A DNA stretch of 46,136 nucleotides from the IMG/VR virus record IMGVR_UViG_3300020195_000045, positions 1 to 46,136 of that record, one strand, 5' to 3'. The position numbers and the translations under genes are program-made. This stretch comes from a virus. Positions 6,715 through 13,315 of this stretch are shown here, piece after piece (the first letter of the stretch is position 1; the number at the start of each line of letters is the position of its first letter). The notes beneath the pieces are model-generated. The model had not been told where the DNA came from, did no database searches, and saw nothing but the letters and a program-made list of their open reading frames with translations.

Positions 6715-7507
6715 AGAAGTAAGCGGCGCCCACCCGGCGCGCGGCACTCCGGATAGTCGTCTCGATGTTGTCCATGTCGGCGAGATTGTCCATGTCGTGC
6801 GCCATTTTGCGGACGTCCGAGACTTTCCAGCCCTTGACTTGCATCAAAATACAAGCGGCAAAGTAAAGCTCCACATTCCTGGCGCCGAGAGCCACGTTGC
6901 CTTTCAGAAAATCTTTGACGCGCTTCGGAAGCATCCCGCGCTTTTTGAGCTGCACGGTGTAGTCATTGATCTGCAATTGTAGGAAAGCCGTGGTTTCTTC
7001 TAATGGAATTTCGCCTACCACGTCAACGAATTTTCCGAACGGTTGCAGCTCGTCCACGCGGAGACAGGGTTGCCAGACGCGCGCGGCGTCGATGGCTGCT
7101 AGGTCGGCGCCGCAGTCGGTGACGAGGAGCTTCATATTGTACTTGAAGACGTCCATATCAAATATAGGCCGCGAGAACCGCAGCACCAGGCGGAAGCGGT
7201 CGCATGCAGGTTTCGTTTGCCCGGATTTCGTGGTCTTCGCGATGCCGTCTGACTTTGACGGGCCGAGCACAAAAGCGTAGTCACGAAACTTGTCGGCCAT
7301 CTCCCGTTTAGTTGCGCCTTCGTCAAAGTCGAGGACGCACCACATGGCGCCCAGGAAGTGCAGTTCACTCCGGCGACCCCCGGCAAATGCTGGGGCGCAC
7401 CAGACAGAGCTGGTCATATGAGTGCCGACGTCGCGGAGCGTCCAGGCATCGACGAGTTCGTAACCGGATGACGGGAATCCTTCCCGCGCACGGTGAATTG
7501 AGAGCAT
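6713..7507 (-). CDS. Primase-polymerase (AEP prim-pol) domain protein
   Basis: 264 residues from ATG 7507 with GAGG eight bases upstream. GAMWCVLDFDEG gives the metal-binding DxD of archaeo-eukaryotic primases. It is followed by YAFVLGPSKSDGIAKTTKSG and DRFRLVLRF, the usual motif II and III neighbourhood, though the canonical His of SxH is not obvious. The C-terminal half is helical (PriCT-like). First gene of the minus operon, just before the SF3 helicase. Likely makes primers for phage DNA synthesis. Confidence 0.75.
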   Translation of the reverse strand: MLSIHRAREGFPSSGYELVDAWTLRDVGTHMTSSVWCAPAFAGGRRSELHFLGAMWCVLDFDEGATKREMADKFRDYAFVLGPSKSDGIAKTTKSGQTKPACDRFRLVLRFSRPIFDMDVFKYNMKLLVTDCGADLAAIDAARVWQPCLRVDELQPFGKFVDVVGEIPLEETTAFLQLQINDYTVQLKKRGMLPKRVKDFLKGNVALGARNVELYFAACILMQVKGWKVSDVRKMAHDMDNLADMDNIETTIRSAARRVGAAYF

Positions 7508-7596
7508 TCCATTGTCCTCTTGCAAAACTGGTCCGGGGTCTGTAACTTCACTTTACGACTCATTTATAACTTCAGTCAACAGGCAACGGAGTGTCG
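7508..7596. promoter_or_regulatory. Divergent control region between the left operon and csrA arm
   Basis: Two TAACTTCA words (7544-7551 and 7567-7574) lie between divergent genes. On the minus strand TTGACT, 18 bases, TAAAGT resembles a sigma-70 promoter for the prim-pol operon. The 12-base word TTTATAACTTCA at 7563 recurs before the scaffold gene (40709-40720, minus). Likely the main early promoter and operator region. Confidence 0.6.
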
Positions 7597-7791
7597 ATGT
7601 TGATCATCGAGCGAAGCGTCGGCGAGACGATCCAGGTCGGCGCCGACATCGTGATTATGCTTGTGCGCGTCAGCAGGAAAACCGCACGCATTGGTATCAA
7701 GGCACCACGCGATGTGATCGTGCGGCGCAGTGAACTCAAGGAAAAAGAGGTAAGCAGCAATGAATCGCGCGGAGTTCCTGGAATTTCATGA
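7597..7791 (+). CDS. csrA: CsrA/RsmA-type RNA-binding regulator
   Basis: 64 residues from ATG 7597 (GGAG six bases upstream; an earlier in-frame GTG lacks a site). MLIIERSVGETIQVG..IVIMLVRVSRKTARIGIKAPRDV follows the CsrA fold: the first beta strand with its basic residue, the GxxV turn, and the IGIxAPRxVxVxR block with the RNA-contacting Arg. CsrA dimers bind GGA loops in mRNA leaders and block or stabilise messages. As the first gene of the plus arm it could redirect host post-transcriptional control or time phage mRNAs. It overlaps the next gene by 32 bases. Confidence 0.93.
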   Translation: MLIIERSVGETIQVGADIVIMLVRVSRKTARIGIKAPRDVIVRRSELKEKEVSSNESRGVPGIS

Positions 7792-8092
7792 CGAGATGAC
7801 CATTCGTATGCGCGATGTCTGCGAGGCCAAAAACGCCGACTATGCCGGGCCAGGCGGTGACAACCCGTTTGCAAACTTTACTCGCGTTGAGTCGATGGGC
7901 ATTGCGACGACGGTGCAGGGGTTCCTTACGCGCATGACCGACAAGCTATCCCGTCTCGCGTCGTTCTCAGCGGCCGGCGCGCTTCAGGTCAAAGACGAGT
8001 CGGTCGAGGATACCTGTTTGGATCTTGCAAACTATGCGGTGTTACTCGCCGGCTATCTCCGGCAGCAACGCGGGGAGGACGAGCTGGGATGA
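7760..8092 (+). CDS. DUF1599/MazG-like nucleotide-metabolism protein
   Basis: 110 residues, ATG with GAGG nine bases upstream. The pattern KNADYAGPGGDNPFANFTR...GFLTRMTDKLSRLASF...DESVEDTCLDLANYAVLL matches the DUF1599 (nucleotide modification associated domain 1) family, an all-helical relative of MazG/dUTPase-type pyrophosphatases. E, D and K residues on these helices would bind Mg2+ and the nucleotide. Such genes may act on dNTP pools or on modified nucleotides. No DNA hypermodification pathway is visible nearby, so pool control is the simpler reading. Confidence 0.75.
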   Translation: MNRAEFLEFHDEMTIRMRDVCEAKNADYAGPGGDNPFANFTRVESMGIATTVQGFLTRMTDKLSRLASFSAAGALQVKDESVEDTCLDLANYAVLLAGYLRQQRGEDELG

Positions 8093-8292
8093 ACAAATAT
8101 CTCTACGTCTGCCCCGGATGTCGCGGGACAATCATCGTCCTGGCGGAAGCGGGCGCAAGGCTCCCCTTCCTGACACGCTGCCGGGCGACGAAGGGATGCC
8201 GGATCAAGATGCAGCAGGCCATGGCACTCGGCGAGCAGCAGGCGCGCGCCGACTTCATCATGACGCCCGAGGGGATTAGGGGAGTCGTTTAA
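8089..8292 (+). CDS. Small zinc-ribbon protein
   Basis: 67 residues, coupled to the previous gene by ATGA. CPGCRGTIIVL..., then CRATKGCR, suggests a single zinc ribbon. Its TAA stop is embedded in a GTTTAAAC palindrome (GTT TAA ACG). No family recognised. Confidence 0.6.
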   Translation: MNKYLYVCPGCRGTIIVLAEAGARLPFLTRCRATKGCRIKMQQAMALGEQQARADFIMTPEGIRGVV

Positions 8293-8294
8293 AC
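8287..8294. repeat. GTTTAAAC palindrome, copy 2
   Basis: Part of CGTTTAAACG. It contains the TAA stop of the zinc-ribbon gene and lies 70 bases before the next start. Confidence 0.95.
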
Positions 8295-8364
8295 GCCGTT
8301 GCACGCTCACTGAAAGCGTAATAAAGTCACGATTCGCAGAGCCAAACCATTTACGGAGGAACAC

Positions 8365-8586
8365 ATGCAAACGCAATTCAAGCTGACCGCCGCCGAACTG
8401 AACGCCGCCATCACGTCGCACGTCCAAAAGACCTACGGGTTTAAGGGCGTGAGCGTCACCGGCCTTGAGCAAGCGGCGGAAGGCGGCTGTACGATCACGG
8501 GCGAAGTCGCTACGAAGAAGCCCATTACTCGGAAGAGCCCGGCGAAGAAAGAGAACGTCGCAGTCGCGGCGCCGGTCAAGAAGTGA
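8365..8586 (+). CDS. Hypothetical early protein with Lys/Ala tail
   Basis: 73 residues; strong site ACGGAGGAACACATG. N-terminal two-thirds looks like a compact alpha/beta domain (FKLTAAELNAAITSHV...GVSVTGLE..GCTITGEV), and the C terminus is a basic Ala/Pro/Lys tail (RKSPAKKENVAVAAPVKK) of the type found in nucleic-acid-associated proteins. It is followed at once by a conserved small phage gene. Function unknown. Confidence 0.65.
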   Translation: MQTQFKLTAAELNAAITSHVQKTYGFKGVSVTGLEQAAEGGCTITGEVATKKPITRKSPAKKENVAVAAPVKK

Positions 8587-8603
8587 TGGAAAAGGAATTC
8601 CTA

Positions 8604-8780
8604 ATGCAATTCTTCAGCTACGCGCATCTGCCCGAAAAGCTCCAAGCCGTTAGCAAGCCCTTCGGGGAGCTGGCTGCCGTCGTCATGGAGCTGCCGAGGA
8701 ACCCGGAGCGCACCGTTGCCCTTCGGAAGTTGCTAGAAGCCAAAGACTGTGCGGTGCGTGCGTTGGTAGCAGTAGTGTAG
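8604..8780 (+). CDS. Conserved small phage protein
   Basis: 58 residues from ATG 8604, chosen because AAGGAA lies six bases upstream; an ATG at 8586 is an alternative. The segment LPRNPERTVALRKLLEAKDCAVRAL following FSYAHLPEKLQAVSKPF is one I recall as widespread in phages of many hosts, near regulatory or replication genes. The Arg-Lys-rich helix suggests a nucleic-acid or protein contact. No enzymatic motif. Confidence 0.7.
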   Translation: MQFFSYAHLPEKLQAVSKPFGELAAVVMELPRNPERTVALRKLLEAKDCAVRALVAVV

Positions 8781-8803
8781 GTCTCGACGCTGCCGTGCAT
8801 TAC

Positions 8804-8828
8804 CCGAAAAAGCCGCGTATTTCGCGGC
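8804..8828 (-). terminator. Rho-independent terminator for the minus strand
   Basis: GCCGCG, five-base loop, CGCGGC, followed on the minus strand by TTTTTCGGG. It would stop transcripts arriving from the secreted-protease operon. Confidence 0.65.
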
Positions 8829-8944
8829 GGACTAGATGTCCCCAGGGTTCCAAGCCGGTCGCGAGGCAAGGTTAGCAGCCATTCTCCGTGCCGGCTGTCA
8901 AATCTCAGAACGGTGCGCGCTTGCTCCCAGCGCGAAATAAGTCG

Positions 8945-8971
8945 GGAGCCGCTTTCGGCTCCGTTTGGGTT
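8945..8971 (+). terminator. Probable plus-strand terminator
   Basis: GGAGCC, six-base loop, GGCTCC, then GTTTGGGTT. It would end the csrA transcript. Confidence 0.45.
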
Positions 8972-9035
8972 GTCAGGAAAAACGGGCACCATTGGCCACT
9001 CTCTCACGGGGTGGCCTTTGTGTTTCCTGACAAAG

Positions 9036-9064
9036 GAAACCCACGGCGGAATGCTGTGGGTTTC
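9036..9064 (-). terminator. Hairpin just after the 79-residue gene
   Basis: GAAACCCAC / GTGGGTTTC arms with an eleven-base loop; on the minus strand CTTTGTC follows. It begins 29 bases after the stop codon. Confidence 0.45.
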
Positions 9065-9092
9065 GAAGAGCAAGTGTATGAGCACGCTGAGC

Positions 9093-9332
9093 TTACAACT
9101 GTGCGTCGTGTTTCGCAACGGCGGCGCGGCACTCTTTGCGCCAACTGTCGAGGTGCGAGCCGAGCATTGCCATGTCGCCGTGTGTAGTGGCACGGGCAAC
9201 AAAGCCGCTGAGTTTCGCACACTGCTCTTTCCGGGCGCTTGTCGGGAGCTGCTTAATCAGGTTGATCAGCGCCATGAGCAGCTTGACGACGCTCGGCAGG
9301 ATCTCGATCAGCATGATTAGCCAGGTCGCCAT
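9093..9332 (-). CDS. Small membrane-anchored protein after the protease
   Basis: 79 residues. The N terminus is a hydrophobic or amphipathic helix (MATWLIMLIEILPSVVKLLMALINLI) followed by a soluble, basic helical tail with two Cys. Its ATG overlaps the protease stop (TGATG), so the two are made together. It could anchor or modulate the protease, or be a holin-like peptide; neither is shown. No family recognised. Confidence 0.6.
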   Translation of the reverse strand: MATWLIMLIEILPSVVKLLMALINLIKQLPTSARKEQCAKLSGFVARATTHGDMAMLGSHLDSWRKECRAAVAKHDAQL

Positions 9333-10240
9333 CAGTTACCCGTCAAGCATGAGCGCAGTGCGGTTGCTGCGCCGTGCATCTGGGCGTTGGCGGCGCCCAT
9401 GGCCCCGTTGGCACTCATGACAGCGTTGAGCTGGCTGTCACAGTCCGGAGGAACCGGCTGCGGGTCCGGATCGGGGCCGGGGTTGCTACCGCCGCGACAA
9501 GGACCGGAGCCAGGAAAGCCGCAGATGGTTGTGCTGTTGTCGGTCTGCCACTTGGCGAACCAGTCGCGCGCGACCTTCGTAGTCACTGAGCTGAGATACG
9601 ACGTAGTGGAAATGTTGCCGCGCGAGTTGACGCCAAAAACTTCGCGCGAGCCGTCCGCGTTGACGAGGAACGCGGGACCGCCGGAGTCGCCGTAGCAGAG
9701 TGCGGCGCCGCCCTTCGTCACGACATCGTTGTCCCTGGTGGGACAGCTCACCACCGTTGACTTGCCGATCCGGTAGACGCCGTCATTGCCGCCACCGCCA
9801 CCGTTCCTGACGCAGCCGTAGCCGGTGAGTGTGACTTCGACGTCTTTCGCGCACCAAGCGCCGTCCTGGGCGACGACTTCGGGAACCGCGCCTTCGATCT
9901 TACGCGTTGACTTGCAGAGAGCCCAATCAGCGGTCGAGTCTTGGCGGTACTTCGGGTGGTGCGTGCATTTCGCCGTGTAGTTGGCAGAGAGCAGCGAGAA
10001 GGTGATGTCCTTCCCGTTGGCCACGCAATGCGCGGCGATCAGGACGACGTCCTTACCAACGATGGTTGCCGAGCAGGCCGAGCCGTTGGCGCGAGCGTAG
10101 ACGCTCGCCGGCCAATCCTCGGGCTTAGCAGGCACGCCGCCGATCAGAGTCGGCCCCCACCGCTCCGGCGCCTCGTCAGCGGTCGCGATGCCCGGCAAGC
10201 TCGCGCTCGCCATTGCTAGACACAAAAGAAGCTTCCGCAT
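9332..10240 (-). CDS. Secreted trypsin-like serine protease (S1 family)
   Basis: 302 residues from ATG 10240 with GGGGGAA upstream. A Sec signal peptide (MRKLLLCLAMASASLPGIATA) precedes the start of a chymotrypsin fold (LIGGVPAKPEDWPASV). The catalytic triad is complete: AAHC gives His71, STADWALC Asp105, CYGDSGGPA Ser186. Several Cys could form disulfides, which fits export. After the domain comes a Pro/Gly linker (GGSNPGPDPDPQPVPP) and a 40-residue helical tail. Export of an S1 protease is very unusual for a phage. Targets could be envelope proteins, competing phages or host prey. It belongs to a four-gene minus island. Confidence 0.9.
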   Translation of the reverse strand: MRKLLLCLAMASASLPGIATADEAPERWGPTLIGGVPAKPEDWPASVYARANGSACSATIVGKDVVLIAAHCVANGKDITFSLLSANYTAKCTHHPKYRQDSTADWALCKSTRKIEGAVPEVVAQDGAWCAKDVEVTLTGYGCVRNGGGGGNDGVYRIGKSTVVSCPTRDNDVVTKGGAALCYGDSGGPAFLVNADGSREVFGVNSRGNISTTSYLSSVTTKVARDWFAKWQTDNSTTICGFPGSGPCRGGSNPGPDPDPQPVPPDCDSQLNAVMSANGAMGAANAQMHGAATALRSCLTGN

Positions 10241-10279
10241 GCCAATTTCCCCCAATATTTGTATGTCATAAACCATAGA

Positions 10280-10942
10280 CTATTCCGGGCGCCAAAGGAA
10301 CCGCCAGGCTTCGTCAGTCAGCGGCGGCGCGATCCATTTCACGGTGGCGTACTCTGCGAGCATTCCAGCCGGTGTGCAGACAAGAAACCAGCCCGCGCCG
10401 TAGGTCACGATCTCGCAGGCGAGCCAGGTGCTCCAGTACGCGACGATGCCGGCGAACGGCACCCAATGCAGTTTGTATTCTGCCATGTCGATCCCGTCGC
10501 CATCGACCGAATCAAAGTGGAAGACAACGGGCACGGTGTAGTTGAACGTTTTGATGTCGTCCAGGTGCAGGAACGCGCAGAGCGTTTCGCCTAGCGCAAG
10601 CTCAAGAACTTCGTACCAGTCTGCGAGCCACTGCGAGAGCGGCTCATGATCGCCGATGCCGGTCAGCTCGTGCATTGCGACTTGACGCGTCAGGTAGCCG
10701 TCCCACTCACCGGACCACTCCGCGTTGAGCTGGCGCGCAAGGTCGCCGTGTCCGTGCATCCGGAGCGCGCGCGTGGCAGCGCGGACGATGGCGCCCACCG
10801 CACGGTTAGCCTCGGCTGCGATCTTGACGGGGTCTTCTGAGCTGAGAGCACGCTCAGTCGCGCGCAGCGATGGCCGGTGGTTGAACACACCCGCCTGCGC
10901 GGTGCCTGCAAACGCTAAGACGAGACAGAGAAGAAACCTCAT
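10280..10942 (-). CDS. Exported hypothetical protein
   Basis: 220 residues from ATG 10942 with a strong GGAGGT site. Signal peptide MRFLLCLVLAFAGTAQA ends in a classic AQA cleavage site. The mature part is helical, with DLARQLNAEWSGEWDGYLTR and HEPLSQWLADWYEVLELALG. A later region has hydrophobic stretches (FAGIVAYWSTWLACEIVTYG, then AGWFLVCTPAG) that may cross or sit on a membrane. No family recognised. Its place between a 53-residue helper and the secreted protease suggests all act in the envelope. Confidence 0.7.
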   Translation of the reverse strand: MRFLLCLVLAFAGTAQAGVFNHRPSLRATERALSSEDPVKIAAEANRAVGAIVRAATRALRMHGHGDLARQLNAEWSGEWDGYLTRQVAMHELTGIGDHEPLSQWLADWYEVLELALGETLCAFLHLDDIKTFNYTVPVVFHFDSVDGDGIDMAEYKLHWVPFAGIVAYWSTWLACEIVTYGAGWFLVCTPAGMLAEYATVKWIAPPLTDEAWRFLWRPE

Positions 10943-11100
10943 GCGCTTACCTCCAAATGTTTGACGCGAATGACGGCGCGGGCGACGAACTCGGCGAGGT
11001 TGAGAAGAGCGAAGTCGAGCTCCTCCGTGATGTCCTGGCCCTGCTTCAAATAAAACTCTTTCATAGCGTCGTGGATGAGCCGGGTCGCCTCGGAGTGCAT
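10939..11100 (-). CDS. 53-residue helical protein, first gene of the secreted island
   Basis: ATG 11100 has GGAGG six bases upstream and the stop overlaps the next start (ATGA). MHSEATRLIHDAMKEFYLKQ leads into an acidic then hydrophobic helix (EELDFALLNLAEFVARAVIR). It has no signal peptide, unlike its neighbours. It could be a regulator or chaperone of the cassette; no family recognised. Confidence 0.65.
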   Translation of the reverse strand: MHSEATRLIHDAMKEFYLKQGQDITEELDFALLNLAEFVARAVIRVKHLEVSA

Positions 11101-11162
11101 GGTGGGCCTCCATTTCCTGAGTAGCCTCCATTGTACCCTGCCGTTTCCTGGCCCAGTTTTTC

Positions 11163-11190
11163 GACTTCAAATTTAACTTCACTTTCAAAG
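11163..11190. promoter_or_regulatory. TAACTTCA-type element before divergent genes
   Basis: A 22-base block beginning ACTTCAAATTTAACTT recurs with one or two changes at 11618-11639. It lies between the secreted island (minus) and the zinc-finger gene (plus), so it is a likely promoter or operator. Confidence 0.55.
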
Positions 11191-11210
11191 CTGGTTGTGA
11201 GACGCTGAGC

Positions 11211-11218
11211 GTTTAAAC
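11211..11218. repeat. GTTTAAAC palindrome, copy 3
   Basis: Inside CGTTTAAACG, directly followed by the ribosome site GGAGGAA of the gene starting at 11229. Confidence 0.95.
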
Positions 11219-11228
11219 GGAGGAAACT

Positions 11229-11630
11229 ATGGAAAAGACGTGCAAGCTTTGCGGAGTCACAAAACCACTGACGCGCCTCAACTTTGAGGATAACGACGGC
11301 TACCGCGACGGTTTCCAGAACCAGTGCAGGCAGTGCCGGAACGCTGTCCGGCGCGCGCGCTACAGCGCAGCCAGGAAGGGTCTTGCGCTACCGCCGTACA
11401 TCCGTAGCGCCGACATTCTCGGCGAGCGGTTCGGAAGGCTTCTCGTCGTCGGTCGCATTGGCACGACGTGCAACGGACACGCGCTCTGGAGCTGTCGGTG
11501 TGACTGTGGCAGAGCGCACGCCCAGACATGTGGGAAACTCCGGGCTGGGAAGCACGGCGCTTGCGAATGCGTCGGCAACGTGCGCCGGCAAGCCCCTAGA
11601 ACGTCACCGGATTTACAACTTCAAATTTAA
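11229..11630 (+). CDS. Zinc-finger DNA-binding protein (HNH/AP2-associated type)
   Basis: 133 residues. CKLCGVTKPLTRLNFEDNDG..CRQCRN is a four-Cys finger often found at the start of phage HNH proteins. GERFGRLLVVGRIG...LWSCRCDCG..TCGKLRAGKHGACEC matches the GxRFGRLxV...W.CxCDCG...L..G...CxC module typical of AP2/HNH-linked DNA-binding proteins. No HNH catalytic block is present, so it probably binds DNA without cutting. It could be a regulator of nearby TAACTTCA or GTTTAAAC elements. Confidence 0.7.
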   Translation: MEKTCKLCGVTKPLTRLNFEDNDGYRDGFQNQCRQCRNAVRRARYSAARKGLALPPYIRSADILGERFGRLLVVGRIGTTCNGHALWSCRCDCGRAHAQTCGKLRAGKHGACECVGNVRRQAPRTSPDLQLQI

Positions 11631-11646
11631 CTTTACTTTTGAAGTT
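11617..11646. promoter_or_regulatory. TAACTTCA-type inverted repeat
   Basis: AACTTCAAA, twelve bases, TTTGAAGTT. It overlaps the stop of the zinc-finger gene and lies upstream of the SprT-like gene. Likely operator or promoter element, nearly repeating 11164-11186. Confidence 0.55.
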
Positions 11647-11671
11647 ACAACCGCCATACTTGCTTCAGGTC

Positions 11672-11679
11672 GTTTAAAC
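11672..11679. repeat. GTTTAAAC palindrome, copy 4
   Basis: CGTTTAAACG, nine bases before the GGAGGA ribosome site of the SprT-like gene. Confidence 0.95.
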
Positions 11680-11699
11680 GCTCTCTCGGAGGAACCACC

Positions 11700-12974
11700 C
11701 TGTACCAGCTCACTACCCCTAGCCAACCCACCGCCGGCTTCAAGACCTTGGCTCTCGCCATGGCTGAGATCCGCGAGCGCGGTGAGTACCCGGCGACGGT
11801 CGTGCGCGGCACGGAGGTTTCCCTCACCGTGACCGGCCCGGTCGTAGCTGCAAAGACGGTGCGCCGCAAGCGCGCGGAGCTGGCGTTGGTCGAGCGCACC
11901 GACAGGGATGCTCAGTACGACCATGTGTGCGTGGCTGTCGAAGTCCGGGGCATCAACGCGACAGACCCCGGTGGTGTCGAGAAGTGGACGCTGCAGGCTT
12001 GGACGATCATTACTGAGGCACCGCCGGTGGCGAAGGCGATGGGCAACAACGCTGCGGCGCCCATCGCTGAGTGTGATCTCTGCGGCGCGGCTCTCAGAAA
12101 GCGCATGGGCGTCACTATCTGCACTAACATTGACGCCTGCCCGTCAAACGCGGACGTTCGCGCCACCGAGGACGAACGCCAGGAAGTGAAGGCGGCGAAG
12201 AAGGTCCCCGCGAAGAAGGTCCCCGCGAAGAAGGTCCCCGCGAAGAAGGTCCCCGCGAAGAAGGTCCCCGCGAAGCTTGTGGATGCTCCGGCAGCACCGG
12301 AAGCCCCCGCCACGGTGACCATCTGCGAGTCCGGTGCTGTCGTAGTCACTGAGACGCAGCGCACCAGGGAGGACTGGCTGCGCGACATGACCACCGAAAT
12401 GCGCCCGCTCTTTCAGTCACTGGCCGGCGTCGAGATCCCTGCCAAGGTACGCGTGTCCTGTGGCTGGCCATCGCAGAGTGCCATGGGTTCCAAGCGCCGC
12501 GTCGGCGAGTGCTGGGCACCAGAAGCGAGTGCCGACCAAACCTGCGAGATCTTTATTTCCCCCGTCATCGCGGATGGCGTCGAAGCCGCCGGCATCCTGG
12601 CGCACGAGCTGGTGCACGCTGCCGTTGGTAACGAAGCGAAACACGGCCCGATCTTCAAGCGCGCTGCGCTGCTGATCGGACTCGAAGGCAAAATGACCTC
12701 GACGACGGTCGGCGAGACGTTGACGGGCTGGATTACCGGCGCGGTGGCGAAGCTCGGCATTTACCCACACACCAAGCTTGACCGCTCAGGTCGGAAAAAG
12801 GACACCACGCGCCTCCTCAAAGTGGTCTGTCTGAACGATGAATGCGAGTTTCTTCAGGAGAATGACAAACGCTATGTCGTCCGCATGTCAGCGACGACGC
12901 TGGATTACGGGGCGCCTAAGTGCGGTTGCTGTAACGACCGCATGGCGATCGAAGAGAAATCCGACGAGGAATGA
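11700..12974 (+). CDS. SprT-like zinc metalloprotease with Lys/Val/Pro/Ala repeats, probable CTG start
   Basis: About 424 residues. A perfect GGAGGA site sits six bases before CTG at 11700, and the frame from there (YQLTTPSQPTAGFKTLALAMAE) is open. The next starts (TTG 11748, ATG 11760) have no site. Domains: an N-terminal domain (about 1-115), a zinc ribbon (CDLCGAALRKRMGVTICT), five KKVPA repeats, then a SprT-like domain with HELVH at about 302-306 and a downstream HGPIFK His. A C-terminal zinc ribbon (CLNDEC...CGCC) completes the SprT plan. SprT/Spartan proteases cut DNA-protein crosslinks. It is much longer than bacterial SprT. Confidence 0.8.
   Translation: MYQLTTPSQPTAGFKTLALAMAEIRERGEYPATVVRGTEVSLTVTGPVVAAKTVRRKRAELALVERTDRDAQYDHVCVAVEVRGINATDPGGVEKWTLQAWTIITEAPPVAKAMGNNAAAPIAECDLCGAALRKRMGVTICTNIDACPSNADVRATEDERQEVKAAKKVPAKKVPAKKVPAKKVPAKKVPAKLVDAPAAPEAPATVTICESGAVVVTETQRTREDWLRDMTTEMRPLFQSLAGVEIPAKVRVSCGWPSQSAMGSKRRVGECWAPEASADQTCEIFISPVIADGVEAAGILAHELVHAAVGNEAKHGPIFKRAALLIGLEGKMTSTTVGETLTGWITGAVAKLGIYPHTKLDRSGRKKDTTRLLKVVCLNDECEFLQENDKRYVVRMSATTLDYGAPKCGCCNDRMAIEEKSDEE
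12195..12269. repeat. Five tandem 15-bp units encoding KKVPA
   Basis: Exact 15-bp units form a basic flexible linker between two domains of the SprT-like protease. Exact DNA identity points to recent slippage expansion, so copy number may vary between relatives. Confidence 0.95.
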
Positions 12975-12978
12975 GAAC

Positions 12979-12986
12979 GTTTAAAC
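12979..12986. repeat. GTTTAAAC palindrome, copy 5
   Basis: CGTTTAAACG four bases after the SprT-like gene stop and about 50 bases before the next start. Confidence 0.95.
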
Positions 12987-13033
12987 GGGGTGGCGCGTCG
13001 TGCGCCGCTTTCCATCCGGAAGGGAGTCCAGGA

Positions 13034-13315
13034 ATGAAGAGACTGAACAAATCGCAGGCGACGGAGTGGACAGCAATCAGGGCGCATTTTGAGGAAGCTC
13101 ACGCCGCTTACCGGGCCGCGCTCGAAGACGCGCGCAGCTTCCGGGACGGTGTCATCGAGGAAATGGACGAGTACGCGAACGGGAGAGACGAGTTCTGGCC
13201 GGAGAGCCCAGACGGCATCCTGTTCGCAGACTGGCGCACGTTTTGGGATGACCTGGATCTTGACGATCCCGAAGACCCATACCTTGAGGACGTGCCGGAG
13301 GGAGTCCAGCCATGA
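13034..13315 (+). CDS. Acidic hypothetical protein
   Basis: 93 residues from ATG 13034 with GGGAG eight bases upstream; an ATG at 12971 lacks a site. A helical N-terminal half (EWTAIRAHFEEAHAAYRAAL) is followed by a strongly acidic tail (DDLDLDDPEDPYLEDVPEG). The tail could mimic nucleic acid or bind basic partners. The stop overlaps the next start. Function unknown. Confidence 0.65.
   Translation: MKRLNKSQATEWTAIRAHFEEAHAAYRAALEDARSFRDGVIEEMDEYANGRDEFWPESPDGILFADWRTFWDDLDLDDPEDPYLEDVPEGVQP

Larger units (their letters stand above)
8781..9092. other. Convergent intergenic region with four hairpins
   Basis: About 310 bases between convergent genes. No gene is supported; a 16-codon minus-strand frame near 8912-8862 is too short to claim. 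Four inverted repeats lie in a row: 8812-8828, 8945-8962, 8972-9031 (long loop, arms GTCAGGAAA) and 9036-9064. It acts most simply as a bidirectional termination zone; a structured RNA is possible. Confidence 0.55.

Noticed and set aside
8790-8900. tRNA-like T-loop sequence GGTTCCAAGCC
   Set aside because: No matching acceptor, D or anticodon stems could be drawn; only terminator hairpins fit.
12195-12269. CRISPR-like short repeats
   Set aside because: The 15-bp units have no spacers and encode a KKVPA linker.
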